Of a DNA stretch of 64,000 nt, positions 55,659 to 64,000 are shown one piece after another. The number at the start of each line of letters is the position of its first letter. Positions within the stretch are counted from its first letter, which is position 1. The translations under genes were made by a program, and so were the position numbers. This stretch comes from Thermomonas sp. HDW16 (GTDB lineage: Bacteria > Pseudomonadota > Gammaproteobacteria > Xanthomonadales > Xanthomonadaceae), in assembly GCF_011302915.1 (NCBI RefSeq), contig NZ_CP049872.1, positions 2,666,001-2,730,000 on the forward strand, written 5' to 3'. The notes beneath the pieces were generated by a model that saw nothing but the letters and a program-made list of their open reading frames with translations, had not been told where the DNA came from and ran no database searches.

Positions 55659-57464
55659 ATGAGCCAGGCTTCCGCCGCGATCCTCCCGCATGCCGAACGT
55701 GGCGATCCGCGCTGGCAGATCCGCTATCTGCTGTTCATCGCCGGCATGGGGGGGCTGCTGTACGGCATCGACCTGGGCATCATCGCCGGCGCGTTGCCGT
55801 ATCTCGAGGCCACTGCGAGCGCGAGCTGGCACCTGAGCACGCAGCAACTCAGCTTCGTGGTCGCCGCCGTGTTGTTGGGCAGCGTGCTCTCCGCATTGTT
55901 CGCCGGCGCGCTGTCCGACCTGATCGGCCGGCGCAACGTGATGTTCCTCAGCGGCGCGCTGTTCACCGCCAGCATCCCGATCATGGCGTTGGCCTCCGGC
56001 TATTGGCCGCTATTGCTGGGCCGGTTGCTGCAAGGCGTGAGCGGTGGCCTGATCGGCGTCGCGGTGCCGCTTTACCTGGCGGAAGTGCTCAGTCCGGAAC
56101 GCCGCGGCCGCGGCATGGCGATGTTCCAGTTGCTGCTCACCATCGGTTTGGTCGTGGCCGCGATCATCGGCCTGTACCAGGCGCATGTGGTGGATGCCGC
56201 CACCGAATCCGTGCGGCAACTCGCCGAGGCCGACCAGCAGCGCATCCTGTACGAGGTCAAGGACCAGGCCTGGCGCACCATCTTCTGGAGCTGCCTGCTG
56301 CCGGGCCTGGTCTTCACCGCCGGCACCCTGCTGTTGAGCGAGTCGCCGCGCTGGCTGGCCAAGCGTGGCCGCATCGCGCAGGCCAAGACCGCGCTGCAAC
56401 GCACCCTGCCTGCGGCGCAGGTAGAGCCGACCTTGCAGGAAATGCAGGCGCAATCGGATGCCGACAATTCGGGCACGCACCCGCGCGACAGCTTGCTCAG
56501 CCGTCGCTACGTGAAGCCGTTCCTGCTCGCCTGCATCATCCTGGCCTGCACGCAGGCGACCGGCATGAATTCGATCCTGGCCTACGTGGTCAACATCCTC
56601 AACCATGCCGGCCTGCCCGGTTCCGTCGCCAACTGGGGCGATGTCACGGTGAAGGTGGTCAACGCGCTGATGACCGTGGTCGCGCTGATCCTGGTGGATC
56701 GCAAGGGCCGCAAGTTCCTGTTGATGCTGGGTAGCGGCGGCATCGTGCTGGCGCTGCTGGCGATGGCCACCTTGTTCGTGCAAGCCGAGCGCAATCAAAC
56801 CGATGTGCGCCCTGCGCTGGTGCAGCAGGTCGAAGGCGACGGCCTCACCCTCAAGCTCGATGCCGCGCAATGGCAGCGCCTCGGCGTGACCGACCCCGCC
56901 CAGCCGCAGCAGCTCACCGTGGCTTATCGCTACGGCGGTTTCAGCAATGTGCGCTCGTTGCGCAGCGATGCCGCCGGCACGCCTGAACTGAACATCCGCC
57001 GCGAAGACACGGTGCAGCCGGACAGCGTGATCGGCCGCTTCTTCCGCAGCCTGCACCTCAACCCGTTCGCGGATCCGGCCAGCGCCGCGCAGGCGCCGCT
57101 GGTGCTGGAACGCGCCGACCTCGGTGCCGTGCCCTCGCCCGCACATGGTTGGGCGGTGACGGTGTGCATCCTGTTCTTCGTCGCGTTCTTCGCGGTGGGG
57201 CCCGGCGTGTGCGTGTGGCTGGCGCTGTCGGAACTGATGCCGACGCGCATCCGCTCCAACGGCATGAGCATCGCCCTGCTGATCAACCAGTTCGTCTCCA
57301 CTTCGATCGCCGCGGTGTTCCTGCCGATGGTCGGCCGCCACGGCTATGCCAGCATGTTCTTCTTCTGGGCCGGCTGCACCGTGGTGTATTTCCTGGTCGC
57401 CACCTTCCTGCTGCCGGAGACCAAGGGCAAGACGCTGGAGCAGATCGAAGCGCACTTCCGCTGA
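55659..57464 (+). CDS. MFS sugar-porter-type permease, probable GalNAc importer
   Basis: 601-aa major-facilitator protein of the sugar-porter subfamily: GMGGLLYGIDLGIIAGALPY, SDLIGRRNVMF, GRLLQGVSGGLIGVAVPLYL, SESPRWLAKRGR, VDRKGRKFLL and LPETKGKTLEQIE. Twelve membrane segments are readable. Unusual: ~120 soluble residues (about 376-497, ERNQTDVRPALVQQVEG ... ERADLGAVPSPAHG) sit between TM9 and TM10, where relatives have a short loop. Last gene of the aga operon, ended by a strong terminator. Confidence 0.87.
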   Translation: MSQASAAILPHAERGDPRWQIRYLLFIAGMGGLLYGIDLGIIAGALPYLEATASASWHLSTQQLSFVVAAVLLGSVLSALFAGALSDLIGRRNVMFLSGALFTASIPIMALASGYWPLLLGRLLQGVSGGLIGVAVPLYLAEVLSPERRGRGMAMFQLLLTIGLVVAAIIGLYQAHVVDAATESVRQLAEADQQRILYEVKDQAWRTIFWSCLLPGLVFTAGTLLLSESPRWLAKRGRIAQAKTALQRTLPAAQVEPTLQEMQAQSDADNSGTHPRDSLLSRRYVKPFLLACIILACTQATGMNSILAYVVNILNHAGLPGSVANWGDVTVKVVNALMTVVALILVDRKGRKFLLMLGSGGIVLALLAMATLFVQAERNQTDVRPALVQQVEGDGLTLKLDAAQWQRLGVTDPAQPQQLTVAYRYGGFSNVRSLRSDAAGTPELNIRREDTVQPDSVIGRFFRSLHLNPFADPASAAQAPLVLERADLGAVPSPAHGWAVTVCILFFVAFFAVGPGVCVWLALSELMPTRIRSNGMSIALLINQFVSTSIAAVFLPMVGRHGYASMFFFWAGCTVVYFLVATFLLPETKGKTLEQIEAHFR

Positions 57465-57485
57465 CTGCGGCCTGATCCGCGTCAA

Positions 57486-57517
57486 AAAAAAACGGCGACA
57501 TCGGTCGCCGTTTTTTT
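57486..57517. terminator. Bidirectional intrinsic terminator
   Basis: 14-bp stem AAAAAAACGGCGAC / GTCGCCGTTTTTTT with an ATCG loop, between the convergent aga operon and the peptide transporter gene. A seven-base T-run follows in both directions. Confidence 0.95.
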
Positions 57518-57534
57518 GTGCCGATACGCGACGC

Positions 57535-59067
57535 TTACTTCACGCCGTGCATCCACCTCTGGATCAGCGGCGCGATCAGGAACAGCACCACACCCGAACC
57601 CACCAGCGCGTAGAAGCCGAAGGTATAACCGGCATGCGCGGATTCAACGGTCATGCCACCTTCGCCGCTGACCTTGCCGGCGAAGATGCCGGCCAGGTTG
57701 TTGCCGATGGCGATCGACAGGAACCAGCAACCCATCGCGAAACCGGTCAACTTGGCCGGGGCCAGCTTGGTCGTCATCGACAATCCGATCGGCGACAGGC
57801 ACAGCTCGCCGACCGACTGGATCACGTAGACCATGAACAGCGTCCAGAACGGGATCTTGCCGGCACCGTCGACCATGCTGGACAACGCGACCATCAACAG
57901 CAGGAAGGCCAGGCCGTTGAAGACCAGGCCCAGGCCGAACTTGCGCGGGATGATCGGGTTGTTCTTGCCCATCTTCACCCACAGCCAGGCCAGCACCGGC
58001 GCCAACGCGATGATCGCCACTGAGTTCACCGACTGGAACCAGGACACCGGGAAGTCATTGGTACCGGCCAGCGCCTGGAACAGGCCCTGCATGCCGATGT
58101 CGCGATTGACGATCTTCTCGGCGAGGAAGTTGAACGAACTGCCGGCCTGTTCGAAGAACATCCAGAACAGCACGTTGAACACGAAGATGGTCAGCATCGC
58201 CAACACCTTGTCGCGCGGCACGGCACCTTCGCGCATGCCTTCGCGCAGCAGCATCACCGCCGGCACCACGAACAGCGCCATCAGGATGTACTGCAGCAGC
58301 GTGGCATCGATGGTCAGCAGCGTGTAGAACACCGGCACGCCGATCAGCACGCCGCCCAGCAGCACCAGCGACACGTTGCGCATGCCTTCCTGGTGCGCGG
58401 CCGGCAGGCCCACGCCCTTCAGCTGGCGGCGGCCGAACCAGAACCACACCAGGCTCAGCAACATGCCGATGCCGGCGGCGATGAACACCACCTTGTAGGC
58501 CGGCGTGTCCTCGATGCCGAAGATCTTCTTGGCCAGGTATTGGGTGATCAGCGGGGCCAACAGTGCGCCCATGTTGATGCCCATGTAGAAGATGGTGAAG
58601 CCCGAATCGCGGCGATCGTCGTTCGGCGCGTAGATCTTGCCGACCAGGGTGGAGATGATCGGCTTGAACAGGCCGTTGCCGACGATGATCGTGGCCAGGC
58701 CCAGCTTGAACATCGTTTCCGAGGGCATCGCCAGCAGGAACAGGCCCGACGCCATGATGATGGCGCCCAACAAGATCGAACGCTGGTGGCCGATCAGCTT
58801 GTCGGCGATGAAGCCGCCGAAGATCGCGCCGGCATAGACCAGCGCCAGGTAAGCGCCGTAGAGCTCGCTGGCCGGTTTCTCGCCGGAAGCGTCGCCGCCG
58901 TGGAACTGCGCGACGATGTAGAGCACCATCGCCCAGCGGATGCCGTAGAACGCGAAGCGTTCCCAGAATTCCGCCATGAACAGCATCCACAACGGGCGCG
59001 GATGGCCCATCAGTTGCGGATAGTCCGGCGGGTTCGCCGGGTTGGAAAGATCTGCGGCACCGCTCAT
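57535..59067 (-). CDS. POT/PTR-family proton-coupled peptide transporter
   Basis: 510-aa membrane protein. The proton-coupling motif ExxERF is visible in AEFWERFAFYGIRWAMVLYI (E33-F38), followed by GGFIADKLIGHQRSILLGA, GLFKPIISTLVGKIY, GFTIFYMGINMGALLAPLI and EQAGSSFNFLAEK. It imports di- and tripeptides. ATG at 59067 gives the usual short acidic N-terminus; an earlier in-frame ATG at 59115 is rejected. The 146-bp gap upstream (59068-59213) presumably holds its promoter. Confidence 0.93.
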   Translation of the reverse strand: MSGAADLSNPANPPDYPQLMGHPRPLWMLFMAEFWERFAFYGIRWAMVLYIVAQFHGGDASGEKPASELYGAYLALVYAGAIFGGFIADKLIGHQRSILLGAIIMASGLFLLAMPSETMFKLGLATIIVGNGLFKPIISTLVGKIYAPNDDRRDSGFTIFYMGINMGALLAPLITQYLAKKIFGIEDTPAYKVVFIAAGIGMLLSLVWFWFGRRQLKGVGLPAAHQEGMRNVSLVLLGGVLIGVPVFYTLLTIDATLLQYILMALFVVPAVMLLREGMREGAVPRDKVLAMLTIFVFNVLFWMFFEQAGSSFNFLAEKIVNRDIGMQGLFQALAGTNDFPVSWFQSVNSVAIIALAPVLAWLWVKMGKNNPIIPRKFGLGLVFNGLAFLLLMVALSSMVDGAGKIPFWTLFMVYVIQSVGELCLSPIGLSMTTKLAPAKLTGFAMGCWFLSIAIGNNLAGIFAGKVSGEGGMTVESAHAGYTFGFYALVGSGVVLFLIAPLIQRWMHGVK

Positions 59068-59213
59068 GCGGTTTCCCCCGTCTGTGATTCGTTGAAAGGA
59101 AGTCGGAACACGCACCGCGCCTGACGCGGAACCGGGGGAGGATCACCGACCGGGCGTCGCCACGTCAAACCTTGCGCATTCAGGACAACTGCTGCAATGC
59201 AGCAGCCTTGGGC

Positions 59214-60098
59214 TCAGGCGCCGGCGGGCTTGCCGTAGTCGCGGCCAGGGCCAATCGCCGTACGCACCTCGAACAGTTCCGGGAAGAACGTCAGTTCCAG
59301 CGCCTTGCGCAGGAACGCCACGCCACTGGATCCGCCAGTGCCGGGCTTGAAGCCGATGATCCTCTGCACCGTGCGCATGTGCCGGAACCGCCACAACTGG
59401 AACTGGGTTTCCAGATCGACCAGGTCTTCGCACAGCGCGTATTCGCGCCAGTAGCGAGTGGTGTCCTCGTAGATGCGCTCGAACACCGGCACCAGCGCCT
59501 CGTCCAGCACATGCGACTGCGACCAGTCGCGCTGCAAGTGCGCGTCCGGCACGACATGGCCCCAGCGGGCGAGGTAGCGCAGGAATTCGTCATACAGGCT
59601 GGGCGCGCGCAGCACTGCTTCCAGCGCGGCATGGCCGGCGGCATCGTGGGCGAACACCTTCAGCATCGCCGCGTTCTTGTTGCCCATCAGGAATTCGACG
59701 GTGCGGTATTGCAACGACTGGAAGCCTGACGAAGGGCCCAGGATGTCGCGGAATTCCATGTATTCCGATGGCGTCAGTGTTTCCAGCACCGACCATTGCG
59801 AAGTCAACTGGTCGAGCACCCGCTTGCAACGCGCCACCGCCTTGCCGAACTGCCAGACCCGGTCGTTATGCAAGTGGCCGACAGCGGCCGTCAGCTCATG
59901 GATCAGCAGTTTCAGCCACAGCTCGCTGGTCTGGTGCTGGATGATGAACAGCATCTCGTCGTGGTGCGGCGGGCTCGACAACGGTTGCTGCGCGGACAAC
60001 AACTGATCCAGCCGCAGGTAGCCGCCATAGGTCAGCCGCCCATTCAGGTCGGTGTGGATGCCGGATTCGAGGTCGCGCTGGTTGTTTTCGATGCCCAT
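59214..60098 (-). CDS. kynA: Tryptophan 2,3-dioxygenase
   Basis: 294-aa haem dioxygenase that opens the indole ring of tryptophan to N-formylkynurenine. Family segments: [40 protein letters not shown] (haem and substrate pocket), [41 protein letters not shown] and [16 protein letters not shown] at 60098 gives [19 protein letters not shown]. Other kynurenine-pathway genes are not in the window. CTGCTGCA/TGCAGCAG lies just after the stop. Confidence 0.96.
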   Translation of the reverse strand: MGIENNQRDLESGIHTDLNGRLTYGGYLRLDQLLSAQQPLSSPPHHDEMLFIIQHQTSELWLKLLIHELTAAVGHLHNDRVWQFGKAVARCKRVLDQLTSQWSVLETLTPSEYMEFRDILGPSSGFQSLQYRTVEFLMGNKNAAMLKVFAHDAAGHAALEAVLRAPSLYDEFLRYLARWGHVVPDAHLQRDWSQSHVLDEALVPVFERIYEDTTRYWREYALCEDLVDLETQFQLWRFRHMRTVQRIIGFKPGTGGSSGVAFLRKALELTFFPELFEVRTAIGPGRDYGKPAGA

Positions 60099-60228
60099 GC
60101 GTGGATTTTCGCATGCCGGATGCCCCGCGCGGGCGGACGCTGCAATGCGCCATGCATTTGTCACGAATTTGGGTAAAGATGCGGGTTCGGGCCTGTGTTG
60201 GGGCCTTCAATATCTCTGGGGGCTGTGA

Positions 60229-63200
60229 ATGACTCGTCTTGCTCGCCGGCGCTGTGCGCTGGCTATTTCCGTTTCGCTTGCGTTGGCCGCTGGCGCGGCG
60301 CAGGCGCAATCCATCGTCATCAGCCAAGTTTACGGTGGCGGTGGCAACAGTGGCGCCACGTTGAAAAGCGATTTCATCGAATTGCACAACAACGGCAGCG
60401 CGCCCGTGGATCTGACTGGTTGGCACGTGGCATATGCGTCTGCCACGGGTACCAGTTGGTCGAACAAGACCTCACTAAGCGGCACCATCCAACCGGGCGG
60501 TTACTACCTCATCAAGGAAGCTGACGGCACTGGCGGCGACAACGCCGGAACCGCCCTGGCAGCCCCTGACACCACCGGCACCATCGCCATGGGTGGTGGT
60601 GCGGGGAAGGTGGCCCTGGTCAAGAATTCGACGACGCTGGATGCCGTTGCATGTCCATCGAATGCGAGCATTGTGGACATTGCTGGCTATGGCGCGGCCA
60701 GTACATGTGCCGGCACGACTACGGCCTTGACCAACAATCAGTCCGCTCGGCGCCTGGACAATGGCTGCACCGATACTGGTGCGAATGCATACACGGGAAA
60801 CGGTGCTGATTTCGAGCGGATATCACCCCCGAGCCCGCGAAATAGCGGCAGCACCCCAATAACCTGCAGCGGCGGCGTTCCAGCCATCAGCATCGACGAC
60901 GTCACCCAGGCCGAAGGCAACAGCGGCACTTCGACGTTCACCTTCACTGTCAGCCTGAGCGCCCCGGCGCCGGCAGGCGGGGTGACCTTCGACATCGCCA
61001 CCAGCGACGGCACCGCGACCACCGCCGACAACGATTACGTCGCCAGTAGCCTGACCTCCCAGACCATCCCGGCGGGATCGACCAGCTACACCTTCACCGT
61101 CACCGTGAACGGCGATACCGTGGCGGAAGTCAACCAAAGCTTCAATGTCACCCTCAGCAACATCGTTGGCGCCACCGTGGGCGATGCCAGCGGCCTGGGC
61201 ACCATCCAGAACGACGACGGCGTGATCATCACCCCGATCAACCAGATCCAGGGCAGTGGCACCGCGTCCCCATTCGCAGGCCAAGAGCTGACCACCGAGG
61301 GCGTGGTAACCCTGGTTCGCAGCAACAGTTTCTATATCCAGTCCCTCGCGGCTCCCAGTGGTTCCCTCCCTGCCCGCGACGACGGCAACCCGGCCACTTC
61401 GGACGGCATCTTGGTGTTCAATCCCCTGCCGTCGGGCATGGGCGTAGGCGACGTGGTGCAAGTCACTGGCCCGGTGATCGAATACCTGCCGGTTCCCAAT
61501 ACCTTCCCGGTCACCCAGTTCGGAGCCGCGTCCAACATCGTGGATGTCGGTGATGCCCCGCTGCCCGCGGCGAAGGAACTGACCGCCGCGGATTTCAGTG
61601 CGGCGCTGCTGACGCCGGATGTGCTGGAAAATCTCGAAGGCATGTACGTCCACATCGCCTCCGGCAGGATCATCTCGCCGACCCGCTTCACCGGCTCCAG
61701 CACCGCGAACGAATTCGAAATCGTGGTGGATGGCGTGCAACGCCCGATGCGCGAGGCAGGCGTCAGCATCTTCGACAACTACGCTTTCCCGCGGGCGTTC
61801 TCCCCGGTGTACTTCGACGCCAACCAGGAACGCATCAAGCTGTACCCGGCGACCGGCTTCCCACAGCAGGTCGATGCGCGCGGCACCGTGAGCAATGTCT
61901 ATGGCACCCTGACCTACTACGGTGCCAGCACCGCGGAGAATTCCTGGCAGATCTACTACGATCCGGCGCAGATCGGCATCACGTCCGGCCTGCCGGCACC
62001 AGTGATGGCACAGGGCGCGGACGACGTCACCATCGCCGGCTACAACCTGGAATGGTTCGGCAGCGGAAGCGTGTCCGAATACGGCACATTGAGTGACCGC
62101 ATCGCCAAGGCGGGCGCGGTGATCTGCGACTGGCTGAAGACCCCCGACATCCTGGGTACGGTCGAGGTGGATGGCAATCCGGGTGGCGCGATCGAAGCCT
62201 TGCAGCCATTGGCCGACTACATCAATGCCAACTGCGCAAGTGCGCCGAACTACGTGGCGTACATGCTGGGCACCGGTGACCAGAGCCTCGGCTTCCTGGT
62301 CAAGACCGCCAGCGTGGGCAGCGCCCCGCGCGTGCAATTGCAGGACGTGGACCCTGCCGCCGGCATCCAGTACGTGCAGCAGCACGGTGCAGGCACCTTG
62401 CAGATGCTGGCGGATCCAACCGATGCGGCCAAGCTACGCCCCTACCCGTTCACCGACCATGTCGCGAATCCGACGCATGAAAGCACCAAACTGTTGAACG
62501 ACCGCCCACCGTTGCGCCTGAAGGCCGTCGTCAACTTCGCGGACGGCCGTCAGTACCCGATCACGGTGATCGTGGTGCACCAGAAGGCCTTGGGCGACAA
62601 TACCAATGTGGCTTCGAGCCCTCTCGGCTACAAGGACTACGGCGCACAGTCACGGGCCAAACGTGCCGAACAGGCCTACGAGCTGGCACAGCTCGTCAAG
62701 GACGCCCAGGTCGGCAACCTGACTGGTACCAGCGCGGGAGAGAAGGTCGTTCTCGTGGGCGACTTCAATTCGTTCGGTTTCAATGACGGTTACGTGGACG
62801 CGATGGGCATTACCACCGGCCATCCCGCGCCGGATGCGGAAGTGCTGCTGCCGTACACCAGCCCGCTCACCCCGGCCAATGGACTGGTGGTGGACGAGGA
62901 CGACACGTACAACTTCATCGCCGACCCGGAAGAACGGTACTCGTACAATTTCGACAGCATCAACCAGGCGCTCGACCATGTGTTGTTCAACCAGTCGCTG
63001 CTGGCGGACACCTCGATCGACGACATCAGCGTGGATCACGCGCGCGTCAATTCGGATTTCCGCACGAACCAGCAGAAAGTGTTCAATGCTCCATACAACA
63101 TGACCACCAACTTGCCGGTGCGCACATCCGACCATGACCCGGTGCGCCTGTCGATCAAGCTGTCCGCACCCTCAGCGGATTTGTCGGCTAGCCTGTCCGG

Positions 63201-63576
63201 ACCATCCACGGCCCTGCATACCGGCACGGTTCAAAATTTCACCTTCTCAATCTCGAATTCGGGCCCGAATCCCGCTTCGCAACCTTCCGTTGTGCTGCGC
63301 GGCAATGCGCCCGCCAGCAACGTGAGGGTCACCCCTCCTTCGGGCTGGACGTGCAACACCTTCGCGATCGGTAGTGATTTCGAACTGAACTGCGCATCCA
63401 GCCAGACGCTCGCAGCAGGCGCAAGCGCGAATTTCACTTCCACCATCCGCATCCCGGTTCGTGGCCGCGCCAACCCCGACCTGACGCTCAGTTTGAGTGC
63501 GGGCGCATCGACCGGCGACCCCGCATCGGGCAATAACAACGCCAGCTACCAGGGAACCATCGTCAGCGGCCGCTGA
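60229..63576 (+). CDS. Secreted ExeM/NucH-type nuclease with lamin-tail and Calx-beta domains
   Basis: 1115-aa exported protein; signal peptide ends GAAQAQ. Order: lamin-tail domain ~27-150 (IVISQVYGGGGNSGATLKSD, DFIELHNNGSAPVDLTGWHV), Calx-beta ~217-330 (TQAEGNSGTSTFTFTVSLS), an OB-like segment ~335-590, an endonuclease/exonuclease/phosphatase domain ~596-990 with VVLVGDFNSFG (from ~841) and RTSDHDPVRLS (~967), and a C-terminal DUF11-like beta domain. ExeM-type enzymes degrade extracellular DNA, for biofilm remodelling or phosphate supply. GGGGG precedes the ATG. Divergent from kynA by 130 bp. Confidence 0.9.
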   Translation: MTRLARRRCALAISVSLALAAGAAQAQSIVISQVYGGGGNSGATLKSDFIELHNNGSAPVDLTGWHVAYASATGTSWSNKTSLSGTIQPGGYYLIKEADGTGGDNAGTALAAPDTTGTIAMGGGAGKVALVKNSTTLDAVACPSNASIVDIAGYGAASTCAGTTTALTNNQSARRLDNGCTDTGANAYTGNGADFERISPPSPRNSGSTPITCSGGVPAISIDDVTQAEGNSGTSTFTFTVSLSAPAPAGGVTFDIATSDGTATTADNDYVASSLTSQTIPAGSTSYTFTVTVNGDTVAEVNQSFNVTLSNIVGATVGDASGLGTIQNDDGVIITPINQIQGSGTASPFAGQELTTEGVVTLVRSNSFYIQSLAAPSGSLPARDDGNPATSDGILVFNPLPSGMGVGDVVQVTGPVIEYLPVPNTFPVTQFGAASNIVDVGDAPLPAAKELTAADFSAALLTPDVLENLEGMYVHIASGRIISPTRFTGSSTANEFEIVVDGVQRPMREAGVSIFDNYAFPRAFSPVYFDANQERIKLYPATGFPQQVDARGTVSNVYGTLTYYGASTAENSWQIYYDPAQIGITSGLPAPVMAQGADDVTIAGYNLEWFGSGSVSEYGTLSDRIAKAGAVICDWLKTPDILGTVEVDGNPGGAIEALQPLADYINANCASAPNYVAYMLGTGDQSLGFLVKTASVGSAPRVQLQDVDPAAGIQYVQQHGAGTLQMLADPTDAAKLRPYPFTDHVANPTHESTKLLNDRPPLRLKAVVNFADGRQYPITVIVVHQKALGDNTNVASSPLGYKDYGAQSRAKRAEQAYELAQLVKDAQVGNLTGTSAGEKVVLVGDFNSFGFNDGYVDAMGITTGHPAPDAEVLLPYTSPLTPANGLVVDEDDTYNFIADPEERYSYNFDSINQALDHVLFNQSLLADTSIDDISVDHARVNSDFRTNQQKVFNAPYNMTTNLPVRTSDHDPVRLSIKLSAPSADLSASLSGPSTALHTGTVQNFTFSISNSGPNPASQPSVVLRGNAPASNVRVTPPSGWTCNTFAIGSDFELNCASSQTLAAGASANFTSTIRIPVRGRANPDLTLSLSAGASTGDPASGNNNASYQGTIVSGR

Positions 63577-63601
63577 GTTCATCCGCTAAACGGCATTGTC
63601 C

Positions 63602-63634
63602 AGAAAGCCCGGCCCGCAGCCGGGCTTTCTTTTG
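63602..63634 (+). terminator. Intrinsic terminator after the nuclease gene
   Basis: 12-bp stem AGAAAGCCCGGC / GCCGGGCTTTCT with a CCGCA loop, followed by TTTT, 25 bp after the stop codon. Confidence 0.92.
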
Positions 63635-63711
63635 CGCGTTTGCCGCACCGCGCAACGCCCCATTCACCCGCAAACCGTATCATTCGAAACATTCGCAGAC
63701 CGGGAACACGC

Positions 63712-64000
63712 ATGACCTTGGCGGCCAGTTTCGAAATCGAATACCTGCAATACCTCAAGCCGGACGGCACCCTTGCCGCGCCGTTGCCACCGGCGGTGCC
63801 AGACGCGGCAGCGCTGTTGCCCTTGTTCAAACAGATGCTGTTCGTGCGCACCTTCGACACCAAGGCCATCGCCCTGCAGCGCACCGGCAAGCTGGGCACG
63901 TATGCGGCCTGCCTGGGGCATGAGGCCACCCATGTCGGCATCGGCGCCTCGATGCAGCCGGAAGACGTGTTCGCTCCCAGCTACCGCGAATACGGCGCGC
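63712..64000 (+). CDS. 2-oxoacid (pyruvate-type) dehydrogenase E1 alpha subunit, 3' end beyond window
   Basis: The 96 visible codons start TLAASFEIEYLQYLKPDGTL and contain FKQMLFVRTFDTKAIALQRTGKLGTY, GHEATHVGIGASMQPEDVFA and SYREYG, the opening of the TPP-dependent heterotetrameric E1 alpha family. It should act with an E1 beta encoded just past the edge. PdhA or branched-chain BkdA1 cannot be separated from this fragment. Preceded by a terminator, so it begins a new unit; GGGAA lies about seven bases upstream of the ATG. Confidence 0.88.
   Translation, partial: MTLAASFEIEYLQYLKPDGTLAAPLPPAVPDAAALLPLFKQMLFVRTFDTKAIALQRTGKLGTYAACLGHEATHVGIGASMQPEDVFAPSYREYGA

Overview
The window is chromosomal DNA from a high-GC gammaproteobacterium, most probably a member of the Xanthomonadaceae/Lysobacteraceae (Lysobacter, Luteimonas, Thermomonas or similar). 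The evidence is gene content and order: a Clp-type CRP homologue divergent from a long SpeD, metB directly abutting an O-antigen ABC exporter, Coq7, PilU, a TonB-dependent receptor paired with a TPR-sulfotransferase, and a complete homogentisate pathway. No insertion sequence, prophage, CRISPR array or rRNA gene is visible. There is one tRNA gene.

Layout. 1-2.9 kb is the edge of the lipopolysaccharide locus (methyltransferase, wzt, wzm), running straight out of cbs-metB (2.9-5.5 kb). 5.6-8.7 kb holds a YdcH-like protein, a candidate structured small RNA, an OmpA lipoprotein and pilU. 8.8-10.6 kb carries maiA and a fumarylacetoacetate hydrolase, the last two steps of tyrosine breakdown; hppD, hmgA and a divergent MarR regulator lie at 36.4-39.4 kb. 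The two tyrosine loci share a near-identical palindrome in their promoter regions. 10.6-17.0 kb is housekeeping: a 2OG-Fe oxygenase, tRNA-Gln, rpsI-rplM, coq7, yaeQ, speD, clp and an acetyltransferase.

17.0-31.7 kb is one long co-directional run on the minus strand: dnaJ-like, rpe, yegS-like kinase, a Trp-rich candidate leader ORF, trpE, a SIMPL protein, trpG, trpD, then iadA, cphB, cphA and a second Mur-ligase-type cphA homologue, then a monooxygenase-fold protein, trpC and a HAD phosphatase. A full cyanophycin synthesis and degradation cassette therefore sits between trpD and trpC. 31.7-36.4 kb holds purC, an Mpo1-like protein, an NAD(P)-binding epimerase, nhaA, a lipoprotein and a small frameshifted gene.

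39.4-57.5 kb is an N-acetylgalactosamine (GalNAc) utilisation island: a GH109 enzyme, TPR-sulfotransferase, TonB-dependent receptor and a GH31 enzyme with carbohydrate-binding domains on the minus strand; and agaS, agaK, agaZ, agaR, agaA and an MFS permease on the plus strand. The two arms diverge from an AT-rich 331-bp control region carrying CTTTC repeats that resemble AgaR operators. The proposed flow is: surface or periplasmic glycosidases release GalNAc, the TonB receptor and permease import it, AgaK phosphorylates it, AgaA deacetylates it, AgaS deaminates and isomerises it, and AgaZ acts at the tagatose stage.

57.5-64 kb holds a POT peptide transporter, tryptophan 2,3-dioxygenase, a secreted ExeM-type nuclease and the start of a 2-oxoacid dehydrogenase E1-alpha gene. 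All functions are read from sequence motifs and family knowledge; no database search was run.
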